The position numbers and the translations under genes were made by a program. The notes beneath the pieces were generated by a model. It did no database searches, was not told where the DNA came from, and saw only the letters and a program-made list of their open reading frames with translations. Below, piece by piece: positions 41,852 to 51,784 of a DNA stretch of 64,000 bases (positions are counted from its first letter, which is position 1; each line of letters starts with the position of its first letter). Source of the DNA: Viridibacterium sediminicola (GTDB lineage Bacteria > Pseudomonadota > Gammaproteobacteria > Burkholderiales > Rhodocyclaceae); contig NZ_JBDIVE010000014.1 in assembly GCF_039631295.1 (NCBI RefSeq), positions 4,895-68,894 on the forward strand, written 5' to 3'.

Positions 41852-43095
41852 GGCAAAACTCCCATCGCCTGGTTCAGATTGGCACGTGCGGCGGCCAGCG
41901 CCAGCGCAGCGCGGCGCGCGTCGAGGCGGGCTTCGTTGGCGGCGCGGCGGGTGCGCAGCAGCTCGGCCAGACTCAGCTCGCCCAGTGCGAAGGCGCGTGC
42001 CTGCAAGCTGAGGCGTTCATCGACCAGCTTGCTGCGCGCCTGCGCCAGGGCCTCGTTGTGTTCGGCGCTATCGAGCTGCAGCTGCGCCTCGCGCTGGGCC
42101 GATTCCAGCTCGGCGCGGATTTGCCGCTGTTCGGCCTCGGCGCGCAGCAGGGCGGTATTGGCCGTGGCGATCTGGGCGGCATTGCGCGTGCTGCTGGCCA
42201 GGGGGATGCGCAGGCCGAGGCGCAGGCTGTTGCGATTGGGCTCGGCAAAGCTGTCGCGCGATTGCTGCCAGCCGATGCTCAGCTCGGGCGTATCGCGTTC
42301 GCTCTCGCGGTTCAGCTGCAGCTGGGCGCGTGCGCGGCCCACGGCGCTGGCTGCCTGTTGCAGCAGCGGGTGCAGGCCGGCGGTGTCGGTGGCGATGGCT
42401 TCGTCGAACTGCGCTGGCAGTTCGCTCAGGCCGCTCAGCAGGCGGTAGCGCTCCAGCGCCTGCCGTTCGCGCAAACGGGCGTCGCCGAGGGCGCGCCGCG
42501 CGCTGAGTGTTTCTTCGCGGGCTTGCAGCAGTTCGCTGCGCGCCAGTTCGCCGGCCGCTTCGCGGCGTGCGACATCCTGCTCCAGTTGTTCTGCCGTGCT
42601 GAGCGCTTGTTCGGCCAGCTCGCGTTCGCTGCGCGTGGCGGCGCAGTCCCACAGGCGTGTGCGCAGTTCGCCGGCCAGTTGCAGGCGCGCCACGGCGGCG
42701 CTAGCCAGGCTATCGGCGCTTTCGCCTTCTGCCAGCTTGATGCGCGCCTCGCGCTGGCCGGGCAGCCACAGCGGCAGGGACAGTTCCAGCTCGCGTTCGC
42801 GAAAGCCACGCCCCTGGTTGAAGTGATCGCTGCGCTGCGCCAGCGCGATGCTTGGCGCCTCGGGCAGCATGCTGCTGGCCGCCAGTGAGTTGGCCAGCGC
42901 TTCGCTGCGGTGTGCTTCAGCCAGCTGGCCGGCCACTGCGCGCTGCCAGACCTGCTCCAGCACTTCGTGCAGATCCGGTGCGGACCACGCTGCTGCGCTG
43001 GGCAGGATCAGCGCGCAGACGAGTGCGCAGCGCATGAGCGGCGGGCGCAGGTGAAGGCTGAGCTGTGGCGGAGAGCGGTGGAGCAGGGCGGGCAC
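41848..43095 (-). CDS. TolC-family outer-membrane efflux protein, CzcC/CusC type
   Basis: About 415 residues. A signal peptide (MRCALVCALILPSAAAWSA) is followed by two long helical TolC repeats rich in Ala, Glu, Arg and Leu with AELARSELLQAREE-type stretches. I start at GTG 43095, which has an AGGA at seven bases; ATG 43035 would begin directly at the compact signal peptide and is also plausible. The gene is divergent from the response regulator, and the CusR-like palindrome lies between them. First gene of the metal efflux operon. Confidence 0.85.
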   Translation of the reverse strand: MPALLHRSPPQLSLHLRPPLMRCALVCALILPSAAAWSAPDLHEVLEQVWQRAVAGQLAEAHRSEALANSLAASSMLPEAPSIALAQRSDHFNQGRGFRERELELSLPLWLPGQREARIKLAEGESADSLASAAVARLQLAGELRTRLWDCAATRSERELAEQALSTAEQLEQDVARREAAGELARSELLQAREETLSARRALGDARLRERQALERYRLLSGLSELPAQFDEAIATDTAGLHPLLQQAASAVGRARAQLQLNRESERDTPELSIGWQQSRDSFAEPNRNSLRLGLRIPLASSTRNAAQIATANTALLRAEAEQRQIRAELESAQREAQLQLDSAEHNEALAQARSKLVDERLSLQARAFALGELSLAELLRTRRAANEARLDARRAALALAAARANLNQAMGVLP

Positions 43096-43157
43096 GGCGG
43101 CATCCTGTCGAATAGTCCGCCTACTGTGCCAAGCGCTGGGCAACAGTCGCCTGACAT

Positions 43158-43181
43158 GCAGATTACAAGTTTGTAATCTGC
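43158..43181. promoter_or_regulatory. CusR/CopR-type operator palindrome
   Basis: Perfect 11-base arms GCAGATTACAA and TTGTAATCTGC separated by two bases. ATTACAA-N2-TTGTAAT is the typical box for heavy-metal response regulators of the CusR/CopR/CzcR group. It sits between the outer-membrane efflux gene and the response regulator gene, so it likely controls both directions. Confidence 0.85.
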
Positions 43182-43227
43182 GCAAAATGCCACATCAAAG
43201 CCGTGCCGCCTCGCTATAGTGCGCAGC

Positions 43228-43905
43228 ATGCGACTACTGATCGTCGAAGACGAACCGAAGACGGGCGATTACCTGCTGCAAGGGCTGCGCGAAGCGGGCT
43301 TTGTGGTGGACCTCGCACGCCATGGCGAGGACGGCTTGCATCTGGCGCTGAGCGGGGACTACAGCCTGATCGTGCTCGATGTGATGCTGCCGGGGCGCGA
43401 CGGCTGGCATGTCCTGCAGGCGCTGCGCCAGGCCGGGCATGATCTGCCGGTGATGTTTCTCACCGCGCGCGACGATGTGGCCGAGCGCGTGCGCGGACTC
43501 GAACTGGGCGCCGACGATTACCTCGTCAAGCCTTTCGCATTCTCCGAATTGCTGGCGCGCATCCGCAGCTTGCTGCGGCGTGGCAAGAACAAGGAGCCGG
43601 AGCGGCTCAGCGTTGCCGATCTGGAGCTTGATCTGCTCAAGCGTCGCGCCACGCGCGCAGGTACACGCATCGACCTGACCGCCAAGGAGTTCGCCTTGCT
43701 GGCGCTGCTGATGCGGCGCGAGGGCGAGGTCTTGTCGCGTGCGCTGATCGCCTCCCAGGTGTGGGACATGAATTTCGATTCCGACACCAATGTCGTCGAT
43801 GTCGCCATCAAGCGCCTGCGCAGCAAGGTTGACGAGCCCTTTGCGACGCGCCTGATCCACACCGTACGCGGCATGGGCTATGTGCTGGAGGTCCGCGCAG
43901 CGTGA
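43228..43905 (+). CDS. cusR: Heavy-metal response regulator, CusR/CopR-like
   Basis: 225 residues, OmpR/PhoB type. The receiver domain starts MRLLIVEDEPKTGDYL, with phosphorylation site Asp51 in SLIVLDVMLPGRDGW and the conserved lysine in DDYLVKPFAFSELLARI. The winged-helix output domain follows from about residue 125 with RTRAGTRIDLTAKE-like sequence and VDVAIKRLRSKVD. EDEPKTGDY is typical of the metal-responsive CusR/CopR subfamily. GTG 43219 is also in frame. The kinase gene starts inside its stop. Confidence 0.9.
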   Translation: MRLLIVEDEPKTGDYLLQGLREAGFVVDLARHGEDGLHLALSGDYSLIVLDVMLPGRDGWHVLQALRQAGHDLPVMFLTARDDVAERVRGLELGADDYLVKPFAFSELLARIRSLLRRGKNKEPERLSVADLELDLLKRRATRAGTRIDLTAKEFALLALLMRREGEVLSRALIASQVWDMNFDSDTNVVDVAIKRLRSKVDEPFATRLIHTVRGMGYVLEVRAA

Positions 43906-45311
43906 AACGCCCTGCGATCCGTTTGCGTGCCATCGGCCGTTCGCTGACTTTGCGGCTGGCGCTGCTCTACGGCGCGTCGACTTCGCTGATCCTGTTGCTG
44001 CTGTCAATCTACATGCTGCGCGTGATCGATCAGCATTTCATCGAACTCGATGTGGTTGATATGCGCGGCAAGCTGGAGCTGGTCTCGCACCTGGTGCAGA
44101 ACGCGCGCAGCAGCGCCAGCCTCGCGCAATTGCCGCAGCGTCTGGATGATGCCCTGGTCGGCCATCACCATCTCTCGCTGGGCTTCTTCGAGGGTGAGCG
44201 CCCGCGCTATGTGCATGGCATGGCGGATTTCCCGCCTGACTTGTTGCGCGCCGCGCGCAGTGCTGTCGAGGACACGCCGCTGCAGCAGTGGTCTGCGCAT
44301 CATGGCGAGCTGCGTGGCTTGGCACTGCGCCTGCCGGCCGATGCGAGCTACCCGGAGAGCATCATCGCGGTCAGCGTCGATACCCAGCATCATCGTGAAT
44401 TCATCGCCGGGCTCAAGCTGGCCTTGATGCTGTTGCTGGCCTTCGCCTCGCTGCTGGCGCTCGGTCTGGGCTGGCTGGTGGCGCGCACCGGTTTGCGGCC
44501 GCTGCAGCAGACTGCCGAGCTGGCCCGGCAGATCAGCGCCGAGCGCCTGAACACGCGTTTGTTGGCCGAGCAGGTGCCCAGCGAGCTGGAAGACCTCGCC
44601 AGTTCGTTCAATGCCATGCTCGATCGCCTCCGCGATGCCTTCGAGCGCTTGTCCGCTTTCGCAGCGGATCTGGCGCACGAGATGCGTACGCCGGTCAGCA
44701 ATCTGATGATGCAGACCCAGGTCATGCTCAGCCAGACGCGCAGTGCTGATGAGTACCGCGAGGTGCTCGCCTCGAATCTCGAAGAGTACGAACGTCTGGC
44801 GCGCACCATTGCCGACATGCTGTTCCTGGCCAAGGCGGACAACGGGCTGATCGTGCCGCGCCGTGAAGTGGTCGATCTGCAGCACGAGGTCGCTGAGCTG
44901 TTCGAGTTCTACGAAGCGCTGGCCGATGAGCGGCAGCTCAGTCTGCAGCAGCAGGGCGGGGCGCTGGTCGAGGGGGATCAGCTGATGCTGCGCCGCGCGC
45001 TGTCCAATCTGCTCTCCAATGCGATCCGCTACGCGCTGCCTGGCAGCCTGATCCGCTTGAGCATGTCGCAGACTGAGACGCAGGCTTGCCTGCGTCTGGA
45101 AAACGCCTGCAAGGAACTGCCTGCTGATCTGGAGCGTCTCTTCGACCGCTTCTACCGCGCCGATCCGGCACGCCGTGAGACGGGTGACGGGGCCGGCTTG
45201 GGGCTGGCCATCACGCGTTCGATTGCGCGCGTGCATGGCGGCGAAGTGTGCGCCTCCGGAGCGGGCGGGCAGATCTGCTTCGAGCTGCTGTTGCCCAGTG
45301 TGCCAGGCTGA
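43902..45311 (+). CDS. cusS: Heavy-metal sensor histidine kinase, CusS-like
   Basis: 469 residues. Two membrane helices (about 18-40 and 171-194) enclose a 130-residue periplasmic sensor. A HAMP domain, the HisKA motif FAADLAHEMRTPVSNL (His259), the N box (LLSNAIRYALPG) and the G2 box GAGLGLAITRS are present. The periplasmic part has His pairs (GHHHLS, AHHGEL) that could bind metal. It starts at GTG overlapping the regulator stop (GTGA). It phosphorylates the regulator when periplasmic metal is high, by analogy with CusS. Confidence 0.9.
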   Translation: MKRPAIRLRAIGRSLTLRLALLYGASTSLILLLLSIYMLRVIDQHFIELDVVDMRGKLELVSHLVQNARSSASLAQLPQRLDDALVGHHHLSLGFFEGERPRYVHGMADFPPDLLRAARSAVEDTPLQQWSAHHGELRGLALRLPADASYPESIIAVSVDTQHHREFIAGLKLALMLLLAFASLLALGLGWLVARTGLRPLQQTAELARQISAERLNTRLLAEQVPSELEDLASSFNAMLDRLRDAFERLSAFAADLAHEMRTPVSNLMMQTQVMLSQTRSADEYREVLASNLEEYERLARTIADMLFLAKADNGLIVPRREVVDLQHEVAELFEFYEALADERQLSLQQQGGALVEGDQLMLRRALSNLLSNAIRYALPGSLIRLSMSQTETQACLRLENACKELPADLERLFDRFYRADPARRETGDGAGLGLAITRSIARVHGGEVCASGAGGQICFELLLPSVPG

Positions 45312-45322
45312 AGCCGGCGCGA

Positions 45323-45931
45323 TCAGGTGAGGATGGCAGCGATCACCTTGCGCATCGACTCCAGCAGCGCCTGACGGTCAAGCTCAGGGTTATGGAGCGC
45401 ACGATGACGGATACCTTCAAACAATGAAATAAGCATGTCCACGCGAGCGTGTCGCTGCGGGTCGGCCTGGAAGGCCGGGATCTTCTTGCTGGAGCTGAGC
45501 AGCTCCTCCAGGCGCGCGCTGAGCACTTTGTCCGCAGCGTGCAGGCGTTCTCGTACGCTGGCGTTGCGTGCGGCTTCGGAGCTGACTTCGAGCATCAGCG
45601 CCACGTGCTCAAGATCGGTATTTTCTTCGATGGTGATTGGCAGGCGCTCAATCAGCGCATCGTAGGCATCGCGTCCGCCGCTGGCGACATCCTGCATGCG
45701 CTGCAGGATGTCTTGCGTATTGCGGTCGACGATGCCGAAGATGATCTCGTCCTTGCTGGCGAAGTAGTTGTAGATGTGGCCGGCGCTCATGCCGGCGAGT
45801 TTGGAGATCTCGGCCATGCTGGCGCCGTGGAAGCCTTTGTGGCGGAAGCATTCTGCTGCCGCATCCAGCACCTGATTGCGCCGTGCTTCGGCGCGCTCGG
45901 GGTCATGATGTTTGCGAATCTCCTTGCTCAT
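45323..45931 (-). CDS. TetR-family repressor of the adjacent efflux operon
   Basis: 202 residues. The helix-turn-helix domain is RNQVLDAAAECFRHKGFHGASMAEISKLAGMSAGHIYNYFASKDE in the first 65 residues, followed by a ligand domain of the AcrR/TtgR kind. The ATG at 45931 has a GGGAG site at six bases; the frame is open to 45991. It follows the RND operon on the same strand and probably represses that operon through the palindrome near its start (51785-51796). Confidence 0.85.
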   Translation of the reverse strand: MSKEIRKHHDPERAEARRNQVLDAAAECFRHKGFHGASMAEISKLAGMSAGHIYNYFASKDEIIFGIVDRNTQDILQRMQDVASGGRDAYDALIERLPITIEENTDLEHVALMLEVSSEAARNASVRERLHAADKVLSARLEELLSSSKKIPAFQADPQRHARVDMLISLFEGIRHRALHNPELDRQALLESMRKVIAAILT

Positions 45932-45965
45932 TCCCCACTCCCTCGACACGTAGCCATGGCGCGAT

Positions 45966-47390
45966 TCAACTCTTGCCAGGCTGCAAGCCACCGCCGAGCA
46001 CCTTGTACAGCGTGATCAAGTTGCTCTCACGTGCCAGACGCACCGTGATCAGGCTTTGCTGCGCGGAGTAGAGCGTGCGCTGCGCGTCAAGCAGCGCCAG
46101 GTAGCTGTCGATTCCCGCGCGTTGACGCGCATCGGTGAGCTTCAGGCTCTCGCTGCTGGCGGCCACTACGGCAGCCTGTGCGGCCAGCTGTTCGTCGATG
46201 GTGCCGCGCTGCGCCAGCGCATCGGCGACTTCGCGGAAGGCTGTCTGCACGGCCTTGTCGTATTGCGCCACGGCGATGTCGCGATTGAGCTTGGCGATAT
46301 CGAGATTGGCTTCACGACGACCGAGGTCGAAGATCGGCAAATTGAGCTGCGGTGCGAAGCTCCAGGTGCCCGAGCCGTCCTTGAACAGCCCGTCGAGGCT
46401 GCTGCTGGCGCTGCCGGTCGAGGCGGTCAGCGTGATGCTCGGGAAGAAGGCTGCGCGCGCCGCGCCGATATTGGCATAGGCTGCGCGCAGGCTGCGCTCG
46501 GCCTGCATGATGTCGGGCCGCGCCTGCAGGACCTGCGAGGGCAGGCCGGCGGGCAGCTCACGTGTGGTCACCACGCTCTGTTCCAGATCGCGTACTTGCA
46601 GGCTGCGCGGCAGGGCAGTGCCGACCAGCAGGGTCAGGGCGTTTTCGTCGCGCGCCACCTGGGTGGTGTAGCTGGCGATGTCGGCGCGTGCTGATTCGCT
46701 GCTGCTGCGCGCCTGGTTCAGCGCAACGGCCGAGCTGGCGCCCAGATCAAAGCTGCGCTGCGTGAGTTTGAGTGACTCGCTGCGGCTGCGATAGGTCTCT
46801 TGCGCCAGCTTCAGGCGGGCCTGATCGGCGGCGAGCGTCAGATAGGCATTGGCTACTTCGGCGATCAGGCTGATCTCGGTGTTGCGGCGTGCGTCTTCGG
46901 TGCCCAGATAGGTTTGCAGCGCGGCGTCCTTGAGGTCGCGCACACGGCCGAAGAAGTCCAGCTCATAGCTCGCAAAACCCAGACCGACGCTGTACTGACG
47001 CGAGATCTTCGGCTCACCGGTGCCGCTGAGCGTGGCTGCCGTGCGCTGCGCGGTATCGCCAGCCGAGACCTTGACGCTCGGCGCCAGATCGGCGCGCTGG
47101 ACCTGGTATTGCGCACGTGCCTTGTCGATGTTCTGGATGGCGACGCGCAGATCGCGGTTATTGGCCAGTGCCAGTTCGATCAGCTGGCGCAGGTTGTCGT
47201 CGGCGATGAAGTCGCGCCAGCCCAGCTCGGCAACCGTGCTTTGCGCCGAGAACGTGCTCGGCTTGTAGGCCTGGCCTTGCGGCCAGTCATTGGCAACGCT
47301 GGCGGCGGGGCGCTCGAAGTCCGGAGCGAGGGTGCCGCAGCCTTGCAGGAGGGCGGCCACGCAGCAGCTCAGAAGAGTGATCCTGTTCAT
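45966..47390 (-). CDS. Outer-membrane efflux lipoprotein, OprM/NodT type
   Basis: 474 residues. A lipoprotein signal (MNRITLLSCCVAALLQGCG, lipobox LQGC) is followed by two repeats with the family's TLAPDF start and ELDFFGRV motif. ATG 47390 has an AAGGA at seven bases; ATG 47396 is also possible. It is the outer-membrane channel of the upstream tripartite pump and lies ten bases after that gene's stop. Confidence 0.92.
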   Translation of the reverse strand: MNRITLLSCCVAALLQGCGTLAPDFERPAASVANDWPQGQAYKPSTFSAQSTVAELGWRDFIADDNLRQLIELALANNRDLRVAIQNIDKARAQYQVQRADLAPSVKVSAGDTAQRTAATLSGTGEPKISRQYSVGLGFASYELDFFGRVRDLKDAALQTYLGTEDARRNTEISLIAEVANAYLTLAADQARLKLAQETYRSRSESLKLTQRSFDLGASSAVALNQARSSSESARADIASYTTQVARDENALTLLVGTALPRSLQVRDLEQSVVTTRELPAGLPSQVLQARPDIMQAERSLRAAYANIGAARAAFFPSITLTASTGSASSSLDGLFKDGSGTWSFAPQLNLPIFDLGRREANLDIAKLNRDIAVAQYDKAVQTAFREVADALAQRGTIDEQLAAQAAVVAASSESLKLTDARQRAGIDSYLALLDAQRTLYSAQQSLITVRLARESNLITLYKVLGGGLQPGKS

Positions 47391-47400
47391 GTTCATGTCC

Positions 47401-50400
47401 TTACTGTGCGTGTTGTGCATCGCTGTCTTGATTGGCGGCGGCGCTGCTCTTGAACAGGCGGCGCACCACCACGAAGAACAGCGGTACAAAGAAGATCCCC
47501 AGCGCGGTCGAGGTAATCATCCCGCCGAGCACGCCGGTACCGATGGCGTTCTGGCTGCCCGAGCCGGCGCCGGTGGACACCGCCAGCGGCACCACGCCGA
47601 GGCCGAAGGCCAGCGAAGTCATCAGGATCGGCCGCAGACGCATGCGTACGGCATCCAGGGTTGCGGTCAGCAAGGGCTTGCCTTGTTCCATCTGCTCCTT
47701 GGCGAATTCGACGATCAGGATCGCGTTCTTCGAGGCCAGACCCACCGTGGTCAGCAGCGCCACTTGCAGATAGACGTCATTGGACAGGCCACGACCCCAG
47801 GCGGCCAGCAGCGCGCCGAGCACGCCCAGCGGCACCACCATGATCACCGAGAAGGGCACCGACCAGCTCTCGTAGAGTGCGGCCAGACAGAGGAACACCA
47901 CCAGCAGTGAAATGGCATACAGGGCAGGCGCCTGTGCGCCGGAGCGACGTTCTTCGAACGAGGTGCCGGTCCATTCATAGCCGATGCCCGCCGGCAGCTT
48001 GGCAATGATTTCTTCGGCGGCCGCCATGGCGTCACCCGAGCTCAGGCCGGGCGCGGCCTGGCCGAGCACTTCCATCGAGGGCTGACCGTTGTAGCGTTCC
48101 AGACGTGGCGAGCCATAGCTCCAGTGAGCGGTAGCGAAGGCCGAGAACGGCACCATGTCCCCCTTGCTGTTGCGCACGTACCACTTGTTGAGATCTTCCG
48201 GTGCCATGCGTGCGCTGGCGTCGCCCTGCAGATAGACCTTCTTGATGCGGCCGCGGTCGATGAAGTCATTCACATACTGACTGCCCCAGGCCGTCGACAG
48301 CGTGGTGTTGATGTCGGCAATGGTGATGCCCAGTGCGCCGGCACGTGCATGGTCGATGTCCAGCGTGTACTCGGGCTGATCTTCCTGACCATTGGGACGC
48401 ACGCCGACCAGGCGCGGATCCTTGGCGGCCATACCGAGGAACTGGTTACGCGCTGCCAGCAGGGCCGCATGGCCGAGGCCGGCATTGTCCTGCAGCTGCA
48501 AGTCGAAGCCATTGGAGGTGCCCAGCTCGATCACCGCCGGCGGCACGAATGCGAATGCCATACCGTCGCGCAGTTTGGAGAAGGCTGCCATGGCGCGTCC
48601 GGCAACAGCCTTGACGTTGTTCTGCGCACCCTTGCGCTCATCCCAGGGACGCAGCTTGACGAAGCCCAGGCCCATGTTCTGGCCCGAACCGGCAAAGCTG
48701 AAGCCCGCCACGGTGAACAGCGATTCGACGGCGCCTTTTTCCTGATCAGAGAGGAAGTGCTGTTCGACCTGATGCAGTGCCTTGAGCGTGCGTTCCTGGG
48801 TGGCACCTGCCGGCATCACGACCTGTGTGAACATGATGCCCTGGTCTTCTTCAGGCAGGAATGAACTGGGCAGGCGGGTGAACACGAAGATCACCAAGCC
48901 GAACATCAGCCCGTAGATCAGCATGAAGCGCGTGCTGCGACCCAGGATGCGGCCGACGCTGGATTGGTAGCGCTCCGCATTGCGGTCGAACATGCGGTTA
49001 AACCACAGGAAGAAGCCGTTCTGGTTGTGCGCATGACCCTTCTCGACCGGCTTGAGCAGGGTCGAGCAGAGCGCTGGCGTGAGCACCAGGGCGACGATCA
49101 CCGAGAGCACCATCGAGGAGACGATGGTGATCGAGAACTGACGATAGATCACGCCGGTCGAGCCGCCGAAGAAGGCCATCGGCACGAACACCGCCGAGAG
49201 CACGAGGGCGATACCGATCAGCGCGCCGGTGATCTGGTCCATCGATTTGCGTGTGGCTTCCTTGGGCGAGAGGCCTTCCTCGCTCATCACCCGTTCGACG
49301 TTTTCGACCACCACGATGGCATCATCGACGAGCAGGCCGATGGCCAGCACCACGCCGAACATGGTGAGCGTGTTGATCGAGTAGCCGAAGGCAGCCAGCA
49401 CCCCGAAGGTGCCCAGCAGCACCACTGGCACGGCGATGGTCGGGATCAGCGTGGCGCGCATGTTCTGCAGGAACAGGTACATCACCAGGAACACCAGGGC
49501 GATGGCTTCGACCAGGGTCTTGACCACTTCCTCGATCGAGATGCGCACGAAAGGCGTGGTGTCATACGGGAACACCGCTTCGACGCCAGCCGGGAAGTAA
49601 GCGCTCATCTGCTTGATCTTGGCCTTCACCGCATCGGCGGTTTCCAGCGCATTGGCGCCCGCAGCCAGCTTGATGGCGATGCCTGCTGCCGGCTTGCCGT
49701 TGAAGCGTGCGGTCGAACCGTAGTTTTCAGATCCGAGCTCGACACGTGCGACATCGCGCAGATAAACATTGCCGCCATTGCTCGCGGTGCGCAGGATGAC
49801 CTTGTTGAATTGCTCCACGGTCTGCAGACGGCTCTGCGCGGTGATTGCTGCATTCAGTTGCTGGCCAGGTACGGCGGGGAGGGCGCCAAGCTGCCCAGAT
49901 GAAACCTGCGCATTCTGTGCCGTCAGCGCAGCGCTGACATCGGCCGTGGTGAGCTTGTAGTTGTTGAGCTTGGCTGGGTCCAGCCAGATGCGCATTGCAT
50001 ACTGCGAGCCAAACACATTGACCTCACCCACGCCCGTAACGCGGGAGAGCGGGTCTTGTACGCTGGAGACGAGGTAGTCGGAGAGATCGCCAGCGGTAAG
50101 CTGGCCATTCTGCGAGACAAAACCGATCACGAGCAGGAAGTTGCGCGCTGATTTTGCAACTTGCACACCCTGGTTCTGCACCGCTTGCGGCAACAGCGGC
50201 AAGGCCAGTTGCAGCTTGTTCTGCACCTGCATCTGCGCCACGTCAGGATTGGTTCCGGAGTTGAAGGTGAGTGTGGTGGAGACTTGACCGGTTGAGTCAC
50301 TGGTCGAGTTCATGTAGAGCAGGCCATCCAGACCGGTCATTTTCTGCTCGATGATCTGCGTCACCGAGTCTTCCACCGTCTTGGCTGAAGCGCCCGGGTA

Positions 50401-50544
50401 GCTGGCGCTGATGGCGATGGCCGGCGGAGCGATGGTCGGATACTGGGCGACCGGCAGCTTGTCGATGGACAGCAAGCCGGCCAGCATGATGACGATCGCA
50501 ATGACCCACGCGAAGATGGGGCGATCAATAAAGAAACGTGCCAT
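47401..50544 (-). CDS. RND multidrug efflux permease, AcrB/MexB (HAE1) type
   Basis: 1047 residues, standard length. It starts MARFFIDRPIFAWVIAIVIMLAG. The proton relay is in GLLVDDAIVVVENVERVMSEEGL (two Asp in TM4), and VEEVVKTLVEAIALVFLVMYLF and the GFSFAGSGQNMG loop match the HAE1 family. It exports drugs and other amphiphiles with the adaptor and OprM-type genes on either side. It lies 12 bases after the adaptor stop. Confidence 0.95.
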   Translation of the reverse strand: MARFFIDRPIFAWVIAIVIMLAGLLSIDKLPVAQYPTIAPPAIAISASYPGASAKTVEDSVTQIIEQKMTGLDGLLYMNSTSDSTGQVSTTLTFNSGTNPDVAQMQVQNKLQLALPLLPQAVQNQGVQVAKSARNFLLVIGFVSQNGQLTAGDLSDYLVSSVQDPLSRVTGVGEVNVFGSQYAMRIWLDPAKLNNYKLTTADVSAALTAQNAQVSSGQLGALPAVPGQQLNAAITAQSRLQTVEQFNKVILRTASNGGNVYLRDVARVELGSENYGSTARFNGKPAAGIAIKLAAGANALETADAVKAKIKQMSAYFPAGVEAVFPYDTTPFVRISIEEVVKTLVEAIALVFLVMYLFLQNMRATLIPTIAVPVVLLGTFGVLAAFGYSINTLTMFGVVLAIGLLVDDAIVVVENVERVMSEEGLSPKEATRKSMDQITGALIGIALVLSAVFVPMAFFGGSTGVIYRQFSITIVSSMVLSVIVALVLTPALCSTLLKPVEKGHAHNQNGFFLWFNRMFDRNAERYQSSVGRILGRSTRFMLIYGLMFGLVIFVFTRLPSSFLPEEDQGIMFTQVVMPAGATQERTLKALHQVEQHFLSDQEKGAVESLFTVAGFSFAGSGQNMGLGFVKLRPWDERKGAQNNVKAVAGRAMAAFSKLRDGMAFAFVPPAVIELGTSNGFDLQLQDNAGLGHAALLAARNQFLGMAAKDPRLVGVRPNGQEDQPEYTLDIDHARAGALGITIADINTTLSTAWGSQYVNDFIDRGRIKKVYLQGDASARMAPEDLNKWYVRNSKGDMVPFSAFATAHWSYGSPRLERYNGQPSMEVLGQAAPGLSSGDAMAAAEEIIAKLPAGIGYEWTGTSFEERRSGAQAPALYAISLLVVFLCLAALYESWSVPFSVIMVVPLGVLGALLAAWGRGLSNDVYLQVALLTTVGLASKNAILIVEFAKEQMEQGKPLLTATLDAVRMRLRPILMTSLAFGLGVVPLAVSTGAGSGSQNAIGTGVLGGMITSTALGIFFVPLFFVVVRRLFKSSAAANQDSDAQHAQ

Positions 50545-50556
50545 GGCGCGACTCCC

Positions 50557-51726
50557 TTACTTGGCCGCGGCGGGAGCCGACGCGCCTGCTGCAACCGCCT
50601 TGGCAGGCGCACCCGGACGTACGCGCTGCAGACCTTCGACGATCAGGCGATCACCCGCGCTGAGCCCTTCGCTGACCAGCCATTTGTCACCCACGGCGCG
50701 TTCCGTCTTGAGCACGCGCGGCTCGACCTTGTCTTCGGCATTGAGCACCATTGCCGTCGCATTGCCCTTGGTATCACGCGTGACGCCTTGTTGCGGCACC
50801 AGGATGGCGTTCTCGCGCAGGCCTTGTTCGACGCGGGCGCGCACATACATGCCCGGCAGCAGGACGTGCTCCGGATTGGGGAAGATCGCACGCAGCGTCA
50901 CCGAACCGGTGTCCTGATCCACCGTCACGTCGGCAAAGGTCAGCTTGCCTTCGAGCGGATACACCGAACCGTCTTCAAGCAGCAGCTTGACGCGAGCCTG
51001 GTTGGCGCCGGCCGACTTGAGGCGACCGCTCTTCAGGTCCTGACGCAGGCGCAGCAGTTCGGCATTGGACTGCGTCACATCGACATAGATCGGATCGAGC
51101 TGCTGAATGGTGCTCAGCGCCGTGGTCTGGTTCGCCGTGACCAGCGCCCCTGCCGTGACTTCGGACTTGCCGATGCGCCCGGAAATCGGCGCGGCCACAT
51201 TGGTGTAGGCGAGGTTGATGCGCGCGGTTGCGACATTCGCTTTGGCTACCGCCACGTCGGCCTCGGCCTGCTTCTGTGCGGCGACGGCGTCGTCACGATC
51301 CTGCTGGCTGACCGCCTTGATGCTGGCAAGCTCTTCGTAGCGCTGCGCCTTGGCGCGCGTCGAGGCGACCGTGGCCTCCGCCTTGGCCAGTGCCGCTTGG
51401 GCGCTGTCGAGGGTGGCTTGATAAGTGGCCGGGTCGATCAGGTAGAGCGGGGCGCCCGCCTTGACTTCGCCACCTTCTGTAAACAGGCGGTTCTTGATGA
51501 TGCCGTTGACCTGCGGTCGCACCTCGGCAATCTGGAAGGCCGAGGTCCGCCCGGGCAGTTCGCTGCTCAGTGCAACGGTTTGCGGCGCAATCGTCACCAC
51601 CCCGACTTCACTCGGGCCGCCTTGCGGCTGGCCGCTTTGCGGCGCTTTGCTACAGGCGCCCAGCAGGAGGCCGAACATGACGGCAAGCCCGATGCCTGCG
51701 TGGGAAAGCTGCTTGTTTGTTTGCAT
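50557..51726 (-). CDS. RND periplasmic adaptor lipoprotein, AcrA/MexA type
   Basis: 389 residues with a lipoprotein signal (lipobox LLGACS). PGRTSAFQIAEVRPQVNGIIKNRLF is the lipoyl half, a coiled-coil hairpin follows (about 100-170), then FTEGGEVKAGAPLYLIDP and a beta-barrel. It links the pump to the outer-membrane channel. First gene of the operon adaptor - pump - channel - TetR. Confidence 0.94.
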   Translation of the reverse strand: MQTNKQLSHAGIGLAVMFGLLLGACSKAPQSGQPQGGPSEVGVVTIAPQTVALSSELPGRTSAFQIAEVRPQVNGIIKNRLFTEGGEVKAGAPLYLIDPATYQATLDSAQAALAKAEATVASTRAKAQRYEELASIKAVSQQDRDDAVAAQKQAEADVAVAKANVATARINLAYTNVAAPISGRIGKSEVTAGALVTANQTTALSTIQQLDPIYVDVTQSNAELLRLRQDLKSGRLKSAGANQARVKLLLEDGSVYPLEGKLTFADVTVDQDTGSVTLRAIFPNPEHVLLPGMYVRARVEQGLRENAILVPQQGVTRDTKGNATAMVLNAEDKVEPRVLKTERAVGDKWLVSEGLSAGDRLIVEGLQRVRPGAPAKAVAAGASAPAAAK

Positions 51727-51784
51727 ACACCACCTGTGGAGTCTGGGTTTTCGCGCGCGGATTGCGCTGGAGCGGACAAAGAAT

